A DNA stretch of 5,732 nt, from the NCBI GenBank assembly GCA_026988585.1, contig JALSKY010000314.1, forward strand, positions 1-5,732. Reading direction: 5' to 3'. Position numbers and translations under genes: made by a program. Below are positions 1 to 5,732 of the stretch, in pieces. Each line of letters starts with the position of its first letter. The first letter of the stretch is position 1. Source of the DNA: Deltaproteobacteria bacterium (lineage in GTDB: Bacteria > Desulfobacterota > Dissulfuribacteria > Dissulfuribacterales > QOAL01). The notes below the pieces were generated by a model. The model was not told where the DNA came from. It was given only the letters and a program-made list of their open reading frames with translations, and ran no database searches.

Positions 1-939
1 CAGACCGTTCCGGCCCATGGCATCTCTCACCATATCGGCCTGTTCCCTGAGAATACCGGAAACTATGAGCCATCCCCCTGACTCTAACTGTGCAGCAAGG
101 TGTTCTGACAAAAGACATAGGGTATCCCGGTCTATATTTGCCAGAACCACAGTCCAGGGAGGTTCAATCTTCCATACAGGGTCCTGGCTTACAGTGACTA
201 TGTGGCGGCAGTGGTTTAGAACTACATTCTGTCTGGCTGCCTTGACTGCTTCAGGATCTATATCAATACAGTGGACCGATGCTGCCCCAAGTTTTGCAGC
301 AGCAATACCAAGAATCCCTGTTCCACACCCTACATCCAGAACTGAAGGGAGCTCTGAAGCAGCAACACCATCTCCATCCCATCCCTGCTCCTGCCATAAC
401 CTTTCCATCTCCAGTAGCATCAACCTGGTGCTGGCATGGGTCCCTACACCAAAGGCCTGTCCCGGATCGATCTCTATAATCACCTCATTAGACCCAGGGG
501 CATAGGGCTCCCAGGTGGGCTTTATCACAAACCGCCCAATATGAACAGGCTTGAAAAACCGTTTCCACGAGTCATGCCAATCCTCTAAAACCGGCTCATG
601 CCCTGCAATCCTGGCAACAGGATACCCTGAATGGAACTCTATGAGGTTGAAGATATACTGTTCAATCTCCTTCAATGCCCCGGATTCCAGGTCTTCTACA
701 GATAGATAGGCCTTTATGAGAGTGCTGAAATCTGCCGAATCATTAAGCGATTCTCCCTCTGGTGTCATTTCCTCGATGATCACCCCTCGACCAAGAAGGC
801 TCACAAGAAAATCACAGAGCGCCTCAGCGACTGAATCCGATGCATAGATTCTTAGTTCTGTCCAGAGCCGTTTTCCGCTATTGTCCCCTGTGGCAGCTGA
901 ACACTCCTCCCGGCTGCCATCCTGTTCATCAACCATCAT
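1..939 (-). CDS. prmA: Ribosomal protein L11 methyltransferase PrmA (3' end outside window)
   Basis: This enzyme uses S-adenosylmethionine to methylate ribosomal protein L11 in the cytoplasm. The 313 visible residues match the PrmA layout. An N-terminal substrate-recognition domain begins near W26 (WTELRIYASD). A linker follows with WKRFFKPVHIGRFVIKP at about 125-141. The family signature DPGQAFGVGTHAST lies at 158-171. The Rossmann methyltransferase core has SAM motif I VLDVGCGTGILGI (200-212), an acidic motif DIDPEAV (226-232) and the ANI motif (267-269). The frame is open at the left edge; compared with the roughly 293-residue E. coli enzyme, about 20-25 C-terminal residues are missing. 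Start choice: ATG at 939 sits nine bases after an AAAGGAGGT ribosome binding site. An in-frame ATG at 960 would put that site inside the gene, and a stop at 966 excludes anything longer. The first 20-odd residues are acidic and precede the conserved domain, so the protein is slightly longer than usual at its N-terminus. It is divergent from the ATPase gene. Confidence 0.94.
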   Translation of the reverse strand, partial: MMVDEQDGSREECSAATGDNSGKRLWTELRIYASDSVAEALCDFLVSLLGRGVIIEEMTPEGESLNDSADFSTLIKAYLSVEDLESGALKEIEQYIFNLIEFHSGYPVARIAGHEPVLEDWHDSWKRFFKPVHIGRFVIKPTWEPYAPGSNEVIIEIDPGQAFGVGTHASTRLMLLEMERLWQEQGWDGDGVAASELPSVLDVGCGTGILGIAAAKLGAASVHCIDIDPEAVKAARQNVVLNHCRHIVTVSQDPVWKIEPPWTVVLANIDRDTLCLLSEHLAAQLESGGWLIVSGILREQADMVRDAMGRNGL

Positions 940-948
940 ATTGAGAAG

Positions 949-957
949 ACCTCCTTT
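949..957 (-). promoter_or_regulatory. Ribosome binding site of prmA
   Basis: On the minus strand the sequence AAAGGAGGT lies nine bases before ATG 939. It is a near-perfect complement to the 16S rRNA 3' end. It decides the start of prmA, because the competing in-frame ATG at 960 lies just upstream of it and has no such motif before it. A second ATG at 936 directly follows the chosen one and could also be used. Confidence 0.8.
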
Positions 958-1040
958 CATGGATCAAATCTGAGAGAAGGGGCAGGATATCCATCCCGAC
1001 TTCAACCATTTCTACCAGATGCCGATAAGCCAGGAGAGAA

Positions 1041-1088
1041 ATGAATTTTTTCAAGAAGTTCCAAGCAAAACAACTCTATACAACTTGA
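1041..1088 (+). CDS. Possible 15-residue leader ORF upstream of the ATPase gene
   Basis: A tiny ORF reads MNFFKKFQAKQLYTT. It starts four bases after AGGAG, a good ribosome binding site though slightly close. Its stop TGA is followed at once by the ATG of a second tiny ORF (1089-1127, MRQLLLLEKVRF), which ends 14 bases before the ATPase start. The ATPase gene has no clear ribosome binding site of its own, so translation through these mini-ORFs could deliver ribosomes to it. This is inference. ORFs this short arise often by chance, and I recognise no family. The pair may mean nothing. Confidence 0.2.
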   Translation: MNFFKKFQAKQLYTT

Positions 1089-1099
1089 ATGAGACAACT
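1070..1099. repeat. Three direct ACAACT repeats
   Basis: The hexamer ACAACT occurs at 1070-1075, 1080-1085 and 1094-1099. The first two copies are exactly 10 bp apart, one turn of the helix, and the third is 14 bp further on. They lie 43-72 bp before the ATPase start codon, where an activator or repressor site could sit. Direct inspection shows the repeats; a regulatory role is inferred only from spacing and position. Part of the array also lies inside the two mini-ORFs. Confidence 0.35.
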
Positions 1100-1141
1100 T
1101 CTCCTCCTGGAAAAGGTCAGGTTTTGACTGCTCGCTAACAG

Positions 1142-2884
1142 ATGAAAACACTATATCATGACAGGGAATATATTCTAAAGGTTTTGAAAGACCATGATCT
1201 ACTTGGCCAGGATCACCTGAGATATATTGAAGAAAAATATATGGTTGCCCGGAGACGGGGGATCGACCTGATACAGTGGATCGACTCCCTGGAACTGCCA
1301 CAGAAAGGAAAAAGCACTACCCTGTTGACAGAAGCAGCCATTCTCCAGGCGATCTGCCAGGATCAGGGCTGGGAATTCAGGCGGCTGGATCCGCTATCCC
1401 TGGACATAAACATAGTCACAAGAGTGCTCCCTGCCAGTTTTGCCAAAAGGAGATATGTGCTGCCGATCCATCAGGACACAGAGAACAACATCACTGTCAG
1501 CTGTTACTATCCTGGAGACAAGGAGCTCATTGACGATCTGCAGCGTGTACTCAAGACCAGACCGATCCTTGTAGTCTCACCTCTGAAGGATATAAACAGG
1601 GTCATCACTGAATTCTTTGATTTCCATCTCTCCATCAAGGCCGCAAGGAGTAGCATAACTCCGGCGGAGAACAATATATCAAACCTGGAACAGTATGTGA
1701 AACTCTCTGCTATGCAGGGGGAGAGGTCTGAAAAACATATAAACAATGCCGTAGATCACCTGTTCCAGTATGCACTGAATGAAAGGGCCAGTGATATACA
1801 TATTGAACCCAGGAGAGAAGAGACACTGATACGGTTCAGGATAGATGGGGTTCTTCATGTGGTCTATCGCCTGCCAAGAGAGGTGCATGAGGCTATATGC
1901 ACCAGGATAAAGGCATTGAGCAGACTGGATGTGGCAGAGAAGAGACGCCCGCAGGATGGCAGAATCAAGGTGAACTGGCATGATGAAGATGCAGAGATAA
2001 GGGTCTCCACCGTACCGGTGGCCTTTGGGGAAAAGGTCGTCCTAAGGATTCAGAACGCAGAGATCCTGTTCACAGACCTGGATGACCTTGGATTCAGGCC
2101 TGAAGATCTCCTGAAATACAAGAAGTTTCTGGAGCATACCTATGGAATCGTGCTGGTTACCGGCCCAACAGGCAGCGGGAAATCCACAACACTCTATTCT
2201 ACACTGAGGCATCTGAACTCCCCGGAGCTGAACATAGTCACCGTGGAGGATCCCATTGAAATGGTCTTTGAAGATTTCAACCAGATAGGGGTGCAGCCTG
2301 CCATTGGAGTAACATTTTCATCTATCCTCAGGAACATATTGAGACAGGATCCGGACATTGTCATGATAGGAGAGATCCGGGACAGTGAAACCGCCCGTCA
2401 TTCCGTGCAGGCCGCCCTTACCGGACACATGGTCTTCTCAACCCTTCACACCAATGACAGTGCAGGGGCAATAACCCGTCTCCGGGACCTGGGGCTGGAA
2501 TCATATCTCATCTCATCCACACTGCTTGGAGTAGTTGCCCAGAGGCTTGTGAGAACCATCTGCCAGAACTGCAAGGTATCCTATACGGTTCCTGCCTCAA
2601 AACTGGAATCCCTGGGATACAGGGTCAGGGAGAAGGAGATAACCCTTTACCGGGGCAGTGGATGCAGGCGCTGCAGGAATACAGGATATTATGGAAGAAC
2701 AGGGGTTTATGAGGTACTCGCCGTAACTGATGAGATCAAAAAGATGATACACCAGGGAGAACCGGAGCTATCCATAAGAAAAAAGGCACTCTCCCAGGGC
2801 ATGAAGCTGCTGAGATATGATGCCTGCCGCAAGATGCTGGCAGGGATCACCACCATGGATGAGGTGATCAGGGCAACTGCATGA
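1142..2884 (+). CDS. GspE/PilB-family secretion or type IV pilus assembly ATPase
   Basis: A cytoplasmic hexameric ATPase of the type II secretion / type IV pilus extension family, which powers pilin or pseudopilin assembly at the inner membrane. The 580 residues are complete. Residues 1-160 form an N-terminal GspE/MshEN-like domain. The N2 domain includes the family signature ASDIHIEP (216-223) and RFRIDGVLH (231-239). The ATPase core has Walker A GPTGSGKST (341-349, K347), the Asp box VTVEDPIE (366-373), Walker B DPDIVMIGEIRD (403-414, E411) and the His box around STLHTND (433-439). A zinc-binding tetracysteine motif follows: C474/C477 and C508/C511. This motif, the length and GRTGVYE fit an assembly ATPase rather than a PilT retraction ATPase. 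I cannot decide between GspE, PilB and MshE. An in-frame TAA two codons upstream fixes ATG 1142 as the earliest start, yet no clear ribosome binding site precedes it. The neighbours point away from it on one side and toward it on the other, so it appears to be a lone transcription unit. Confidence 0.95.
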   Translation: MKTLYHDREYILKVLKDHDLLGQDHLRYIEEKYMVARRRGIDLIQWIDSLELPQKGKSTTLLTEAAILQAICQDQGWEFRRLDPLSLDINIVTRVLPASFAKRRYVLPIHQDTENNITVSCYYPGDKELIDDLQRVLKTRPILVVSPLKDINRVITEFFDFHLSIKAARSSITPAENNISNLEQYVKLSAMQGERSEKHINNAVDHLFQYALNERASDIHIEPRREETLIRFRIDGVLHVVYRLPREVHEAICTRIKALSRLDVAEKRRPQDGRIKVNWHDEDAEIRVSTVPVAFGEKVVLRIQNAEILFTDLDDLGFRPEDLLKYKKFLEHTYGIVLVTGPTGSGKSTTLYSTLRHLNSPELNIVTVEDPIEMVFEDFNQIGVQPAIGVTFSSILRNILRQDPDIVMIGEIRDSETARHSVQAALTGHMVFSTLHTNDSAGAITRLRDLGLESYLISSTLLGVVAQRLVRTICQNCKVSYTVPASKLESLGYRVREKEITLYRGSGCRRCRNTGYYGRTGVYEVLAVTDEIKKMIHQGEPELSIRKKALSQGMKLLRYDACRKMLAGITTMDEVIRATA

Positions 2885-3013
2885 ACATCATCATGGAATG
2901 CGATAATACCGTGGGCTCAGAAATTGTGCAGGGCATAACAAGATGGTCCAGAGCTTTCCCCGGCTATAACTCACCCCAACAGGGCCAAACGGATGAGAAA
3001 ACTGTTTTGCTGA
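2885..3013. other. Spacer between convergent ATPase gene and rpoD
   Basis: These 129 bp separate the 3' ends of the ATPase gene and rpoD. I looked for a GC-rich hairpin followed by a T-run on either strand and found none. The only inverted repeat I noticed is the short AAAAC-T-GTTTT near 3000, which is AT-rich with almost no loop. Termination here may depend on Rho or occur further on. No tRNA or other RNA gene fits the stretch. Confidence 0.5.
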
Positions 3014-4543
3014 CTATTTCACAAAACTCCTCAACAACCTGCTCTTGCTGGGATGTCTCAATTTTTTTAGCGCCTTGACCTCTATCTGCCGTATCCGTTC
3101 CCTGGTTACAGAGAAATCCTTGCCTACCTCATCCAGGGTATGATCACTCTCTTCTCCGATACCGAACCTCATTCGAAGAATCTTCTCCTCCCTTGGGGTC
3201 AGGGTAGAAAGCACCTTCCTCACCTGCCTGATAAGGCTCAGGGTCATGACCTCCTCATCAGGTGGTGCAGTCTTGTCATCCTCAAGGAAATCGCCTATCT
3301 GACAATCATCTTCACTCCCGACAGGGGTCTCAATGGAAAGGGGCTGGCTCAGGAGACGGACGAGATTCCTGACCTTCTCTACTGGCAGATCCATCAGTTC
3401 TGCCATCTCCTCCACCTCTGGCTCCCTGCCATGCTCCTGGAGAAAGCCCTTGGAGAGCTTACAGAACCGATTGAGCGTCTCCACCATATGAACCGGTATC
3501 CGTATGGTCCTGGATTGATCTGCAATCGCCCTGGTTATAGCCTGCCTTATCCACCAGGTGGCATAGGTACTGAACTTGTAACCCTTTTTATATTCAAACT
3601 TTTCAACAGCCCGTATCAGACCAATATTCCCTTCCTGAATCAGATCTGAAAGATGCAGCCCCTTGTTGGAATGTTTTTTGGCAATGCTTACCACCAATCT
3701 GAGGTTGGCCTTGATGAGCCGCTCCTTGGCATTTCTGGCATGATGAAGACCGTGATAGAACTGATCCACCAGCTCTTCCACTCCTGCCTCACTCAATCCT
3801 GTGACTTCTCTGAGCTCTTCCTCAGACATCTCCGCCTTCTTTGCCATAAACTGATCAAATCCCTTTCTCAATGTATCCAGCAGGATTCTGTCCAGGCGGG
3901 ATTCAGAAAATATCGGAAGTATCTCCTGGGAAAGACCGGTCAATCGGGCGTCTATCTCTTCCCATGTCAGTTCCATGGAACTCAGCAATCTTTCCCTTTC
4001 ATCCTGGATCTTCTGAAGTTTTGCAAGGATATCCTGAATCTTTTTGGTCAGGATTGTGTGGCCAGCTGAATATCCGTGAAAAACTCCATGGGACTCACGG
4101 GCTGCACGCATCTCCTCCGGCAGTTCCGGCTCAGGATGGGTATCACCGCTGAGCTTCTGTTCATCCTCAAAATCATAACAATCAGATAGGGAAGAACCAT
4201 GGTTACTGAGATGATCCAGGAGATATTGGGCTACCGGATGGAGTGAAAAGGCTGCCATGGCATATTGCAGCTCTGCATCCTCAAGCTCCCGTGCTGCATC
4301 TGCCTCCTGTTCCCGGTCAAATATCTCACCGGAACTCATCTCCTGAAGATAAAGCCTTATGGGATCTATACATCTGCCTGTTCTGCCCTCAAACCCGTTG
4401 CTGGAGTAGGAGTCTGGTGCCTTTGCAGAAGGTTGCTGATCCGGAACACTATCAATCCCATCATCCGTCTTCAACTCATCAGGTGTTTCATCATTGCCAA
4501 TCCCATCTCCCAGCCTGGCATCCTTGTCCCAGAGATCATCCAT
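3014..4543 (-). CDS. rpoD: Primary sigma factor RpoD (sigma-70), lacking region 1.1
   Basis: The sigma-70 family subunit directs RNA polymerase to housekeeping promoters. The 509 residues show an acidic tail (1-58), region 1.2 (DPIRLYLQEM, 60-69), a non-conserved insert (about 95-270, with a probable coiled coil at 163-190) and region 2 (about 273-355). Region 2 contains ANLRLVVSIAKK, DLIQEGNIGL, the -10-recognition stretch YATWWIRQAITRAIAD and TIRIPVHM. Region 3 and the 3.2 finger follow (SIETPVGSEDDCQIGDF, 403-419). Region 4 has the helix-turn-helix HTLDEVGKDFSVTRERIRQIE (468-488). The insert and the adjacent upstream dnaG support a primary rather than an alternative sigma factor. It is about 100 residues shorter than the 613-residue E. 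coli protein. The loss is concentrated at the N-terminus, where the folded region 1.1 is absent. The start is secure: GGAGG lies six bases before ATG 4543, and an in-frame TGA at 4559-4561 blocks any extension. The gene ends with TAG. Confidence 0.97.
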   Translation of the reverse strand: MDDLWDKDARLGDGIGNDETPDELKTDDGIDSVPDQQPSAKAPDSYSSNGFEGRTGRCIDPIRLYLQEMSSGEIFDREQEADAARELEDAELQYAMAAFSLHPVAQYLLDHLSNHGSSLSDCYDFEDEQKLSGDTHPEPELPEEMRAARESHGVFHGYSAGHTILTKKIQDILAKLQKIQDERERLLSSMELTWEEIDARLTGLSQEILPIFSESRLDRILLDTLRKGFDQFMAKKAEMSEEELREVTGLSEAGVEELVDQFYHGLHHARNAKERLIKANLRLVVSIAKKHSNKGLHLSDLIQEGNIGLIRAVEKFEYKKGYKFSTYATWWIRQAITRAIADQSRTIRIPVHMVETLNRFCKLSKGFLQEHGREPEVEEMAELMDLPVEKVRNLVRLLSQPLSIETPVGSEDDCQIGDFLEDDKTAPPDEEVMTLSLIRQVRKVLSTLTPREEKILRMRFGIGEESDHTLDEVGKDFSVTRERIRQIEVKALKKLRHPSKSRLLRSFVK

Positions 4544-4629
4544 AATGCTCCTCCCGATTCAGATGGTCCAACCCTTAAACAGAACCATCAAGTTAACAAA
4601 ATCCCACCCCAAAAAGATAGTAAAGTTTT
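4544..4629. other. dnaG-rpoD intergenic spacer
   Basis: Only 86 bp separate the dnaG stop from the rpoD start, consistent with co-transcription as in the macromolecular-synthesis operon. The dnaG-proximal half is AT-rich on the minus strand, with several T-runs but no hairpin, so I do not call a terminator. An internal rpoD promoter is possible, since such promoters are known from other bacteria, but I cannot identify paired boxes. Apart from the rpoD ribosome binding site nothing else is visible. Confidence 0.5.
4548..4555 (-). promoter_or_regulatory. Ribosome binding site of rpoD
   Basis: The minus strand reads GGGAGGAG, with the GGAGG core six bases before ATG 4543. It is strong and well spaced. 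It matters because it confirms that the short N-terminus of this RpoD is the real one and not a mis-called internal start. Confidence 0.8.
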
Positions 4630-5732
4630 TTACAATCTCAATCCCTGCAACTGTTTCAGGAGAAGTTCTCCCTCCTCAGGAGCACACTCTCTCATCTGGG
4701 CAATCAACTCCTGTCTCAATGCCTTTTTCCTCCTGCTCCTGCAATATTCCTTGAGATCCCGGGTCATCGCCTCCAGATCCTGACATGGAGGACTCTCGGC
4801 AACCAGCCTCATGGCAAAGGCCCTGAGTTCCGGCAGGCCTTCCAGGATCTCAGAGAGAAGGCCCATCTCAACTGTACCGGACATATTGTACAGGTTGACT
4901 ACGGCATCCCATATAGCCTTAAGTCTCTGATCAGGGAGCCAGATCTCAAGTCTTTCATCAATGAATTCAGACAAGACCGTTGGATGAGCAAGGAGAAAAC
5001 CTATCAGCTTCTGCTCTGCCCGTACTGCCCCTGAAATATCTGTTGCAGCAGGACGGTCGCTCTCTGCTGATTCTGCCTCACGGCCCGCCCCCCTCCATCT
5101 GCTTCTGCTCTCCTGCTTGCTCAGCCTTTCCCATATACTGCTCTCCCTGATTCCCAGTCTCTGGGCAATATGACCTGCCAAAAGGGACTTCCTCACAGGA
5201 TCCGCCACTGCAGCAAGTATCTCCAGGAGCTCCTCTGCTGTTTCATGCCTTCCTTCCACATCAGTACCATATATCTCACGACCGGTCTGGATGAGGAAAT
5301 CAACACCATTCGGCGCCTGGGCAGACAGATCCATAACTGCATCTCTTCCCATGCTCCTGACAAAGGAATCAGGATCTTCACCATCCGGCAGTGAAAGCAC
5401 TCTTGGAGAGAGGTTAAATCCATAGAAGATGGGCAAGGCCCTCTTGGCCGCCTTTCTTCCTGCCTCATCGCCATCAAACAGGAGTATCCAGTTTTTGGCT
5501 ACCCCTTTCATTCTCTGCACCTGCTCTCTGGTCAGGGCAGTGCCAAGAGTGGCAACAGTCTCCCGAACCCCTGCCTGGAAGAGGCTGACAAGATCCATGT
5601 AGCCTTCCACTACGAACCCCTGACCGGCCCGCCTGATGGCATCACGATTCTGGTAAAGCCCGTAAAGAATCAATCCCTTGTGATATACAGGTGTTTCAGG
5701 GGAGTTGAGATACTTGGGCTGTTCGACCTTGG
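4630..5732 (-). CDS. dnaG: DNA primase DnaG (5' end outside window)
   Basis: Primase synthesises the RNA primers for replication and works with the replicative helicase at the fork. The frame is open to the right edge, giving 366 complete codons. The visible protein starts inside the catalytic core at PKYLNSPETPVYHKG (6-20), a hallmark primase motif. The TOPRIM domain follows, with VVEGYMD (40-46, catalytic E42), TLGTALT (61-67), the metal-binding FDGDEAG (85-91, D86 and D88) and LPDGEDPDSF (114-123). A charged linker at about 204-232 leads to the C-terminal helicase-binding domain, recognisable from AEQKLIGFLLAHP (238-250) to the end. By alignment of the catalytic glutamate with E265 of E. 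coli, about 220 N-terminal residues are missing, including the CHC2-type zinc-binding domain. A TTG at 5673 is not the start, because conserved primase sequence continues upstream of it. It lies directly upstream of rpoD on the same strand. Confidence 0.97.
   Translation of the reverse strand, partial: KVEQPKYLNSPETPVYHKGLILYGLYQNRDAIRRAGQGFVVEGYMDLVSLFQAGVRETVATLGTALTREQVQRMKGVAKNWILLFDGDEAGRKAAKRALPIFYGFNLSPRVLSLPDGEDPDSFVRSMGRDAVMDLSAQAPNGVDFLIQTGREIYGTDVEGRHETAEELLEILAAVADPVRKSLLAGHIAQRLGIRESSIWERLSKQESRSRWRGAGREAESAESDRPAATDISGAVRAEQKLIGFLLAHPTVLSEFIDERLEIWLPDQRLKAIWDAVVNLYNMSGTVEMGLLSEILEGLPELRAFAMRLVAESPPCQDLEAMTRDLKEYCRSRRKKALRQELIAQMRECAPEEGELLLKQLQGLRL

Larger units (their letters stand above)
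940..1141. other. Spacer between divergent prmA and the ATPase gene
   Basis: This spacer of about 200 bp must carry the promoters for both prmA (leftward) and the ATPase gene (rightward). I found no convincing sigma-70 pair of -35 and -10 boxes on either strand and no sigma-54 type GG/GC element. A TATACA at 1077-1082 resembles a -10 box but has no matching -35 box at 16-18 bp. The right half holds three copies of ACAACT and two very short ORFs, listed separately. An 8-bp palindrome GGATATCC lies in the left half. Apart from the prmA ribosome binding site I see nothing else here with a clear function. Confidence 0.5.

Noticed and set aside
17..505. 162-codon plus-strand ORF at the left edge
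   Set aside because: It is antisense to the conserved methyltransferase core of prmA, whose motifs are unmistakable on the other strand.
1002..1301. 99-codon minus-strand ORF across the spacer before prmA
   Set aside because: More than half is antisense to the ATPase N-terminus, and the rest has no recognisable feature.
3062..3068. Run of seven T on the plus strand after the ATPase gene, possible terminator
   Set aside because: It corresponds to Lys codons (ALKKLRHP) in region 4 of rpoD, and the preceding bases do not form a stable hairpin.
2881..3078. 65-codon ORF overlapping the ATPase stop by ATGA
   Set aside because: The four-base overlap suggests coupling, but the last 22 codons are antisense to the conserved end of rpoD, the composition is unlike a known protein, and I recognise no domain. 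Most likely chance.
3140..4069. Long plus-strand ORFs (169 and 138 codons) opposite rpoD
   Set aside because: They lie wholly antisense to strongly conserved sigma-70 regions and look like shadow frames, with no family features.
5673..5673. TTG as a start codon for dnaG
   Set aside because: The conserved primase motif PKYLNSPETP lies upstream in the same open frame, so the gene continues past the right edge.

Overview
The window carries four protein-coding genes and short spacers between them. All four belong to well-known bacterial families. I see no rRNA, tRNA, CRISPR array, insertion sequence or phage gene. The conserved proteins and the dnaG-rpoD linkage point to a proteobacterial-type genome. 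The large non-conserved insert in the sigma factor, the GspE-type ATPase with a tetracysteine motif, moderate GC and frequent AGG/AGA and ATA codons would suit a Desulfobacterota (old Deltaproteobacteria) member. That assignment is an inference from sequence style, not a database result.

Layout from left to right: (1) prmA on the minus strand, the ribosomal protein L11 methyltransferase, whose C-terminal end runs off the left edge; (2) a spacer of about 200 bp between divergent genes, holding three direct ACAACT repeats and two tiny tandem ORFs; (3) a complete gspE/pilB-type secretion or pilus ATPase on the plus strand; (4) a 129-bp spacer between convergent genes with no convincing terminator; (5) rpoD on the minus strand, complete; (6) an 86-bp spacer; (7) dnaG on the minus strand, whose N-terminal part lies beyond the right edge.

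dnaG and rpoD form the core of the classic macromolecular-synthesis operon: primase for replication, then the primary sigma factor for transcription, read leftward. prmA also reads leftward but is separated from them by the oppositely oriented ATPase gene. The ATPase gene is therefore boxed in, with a divergent gene on one side and a convergent gene on the other. It cannot share an operon with other type II secretion or type IV pilus genes in the usual way.

No undescribed multigene system is visible here. The most unusual feature is the sigma factor. It has the proteobacterial non-conserved insert and complete regions 2 to 4, but the folded N-terminal region 1.1 is missing and a short acidic tail of about 58 residues takes its place. 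The start is fixed by a strong ribosome binding site and an in-frame stop just upstream. Its region 1.2 also departs from the usual consensus. The ACAACT repeats and mini-ORFs ahead of the ATPase gene are weaker leads.
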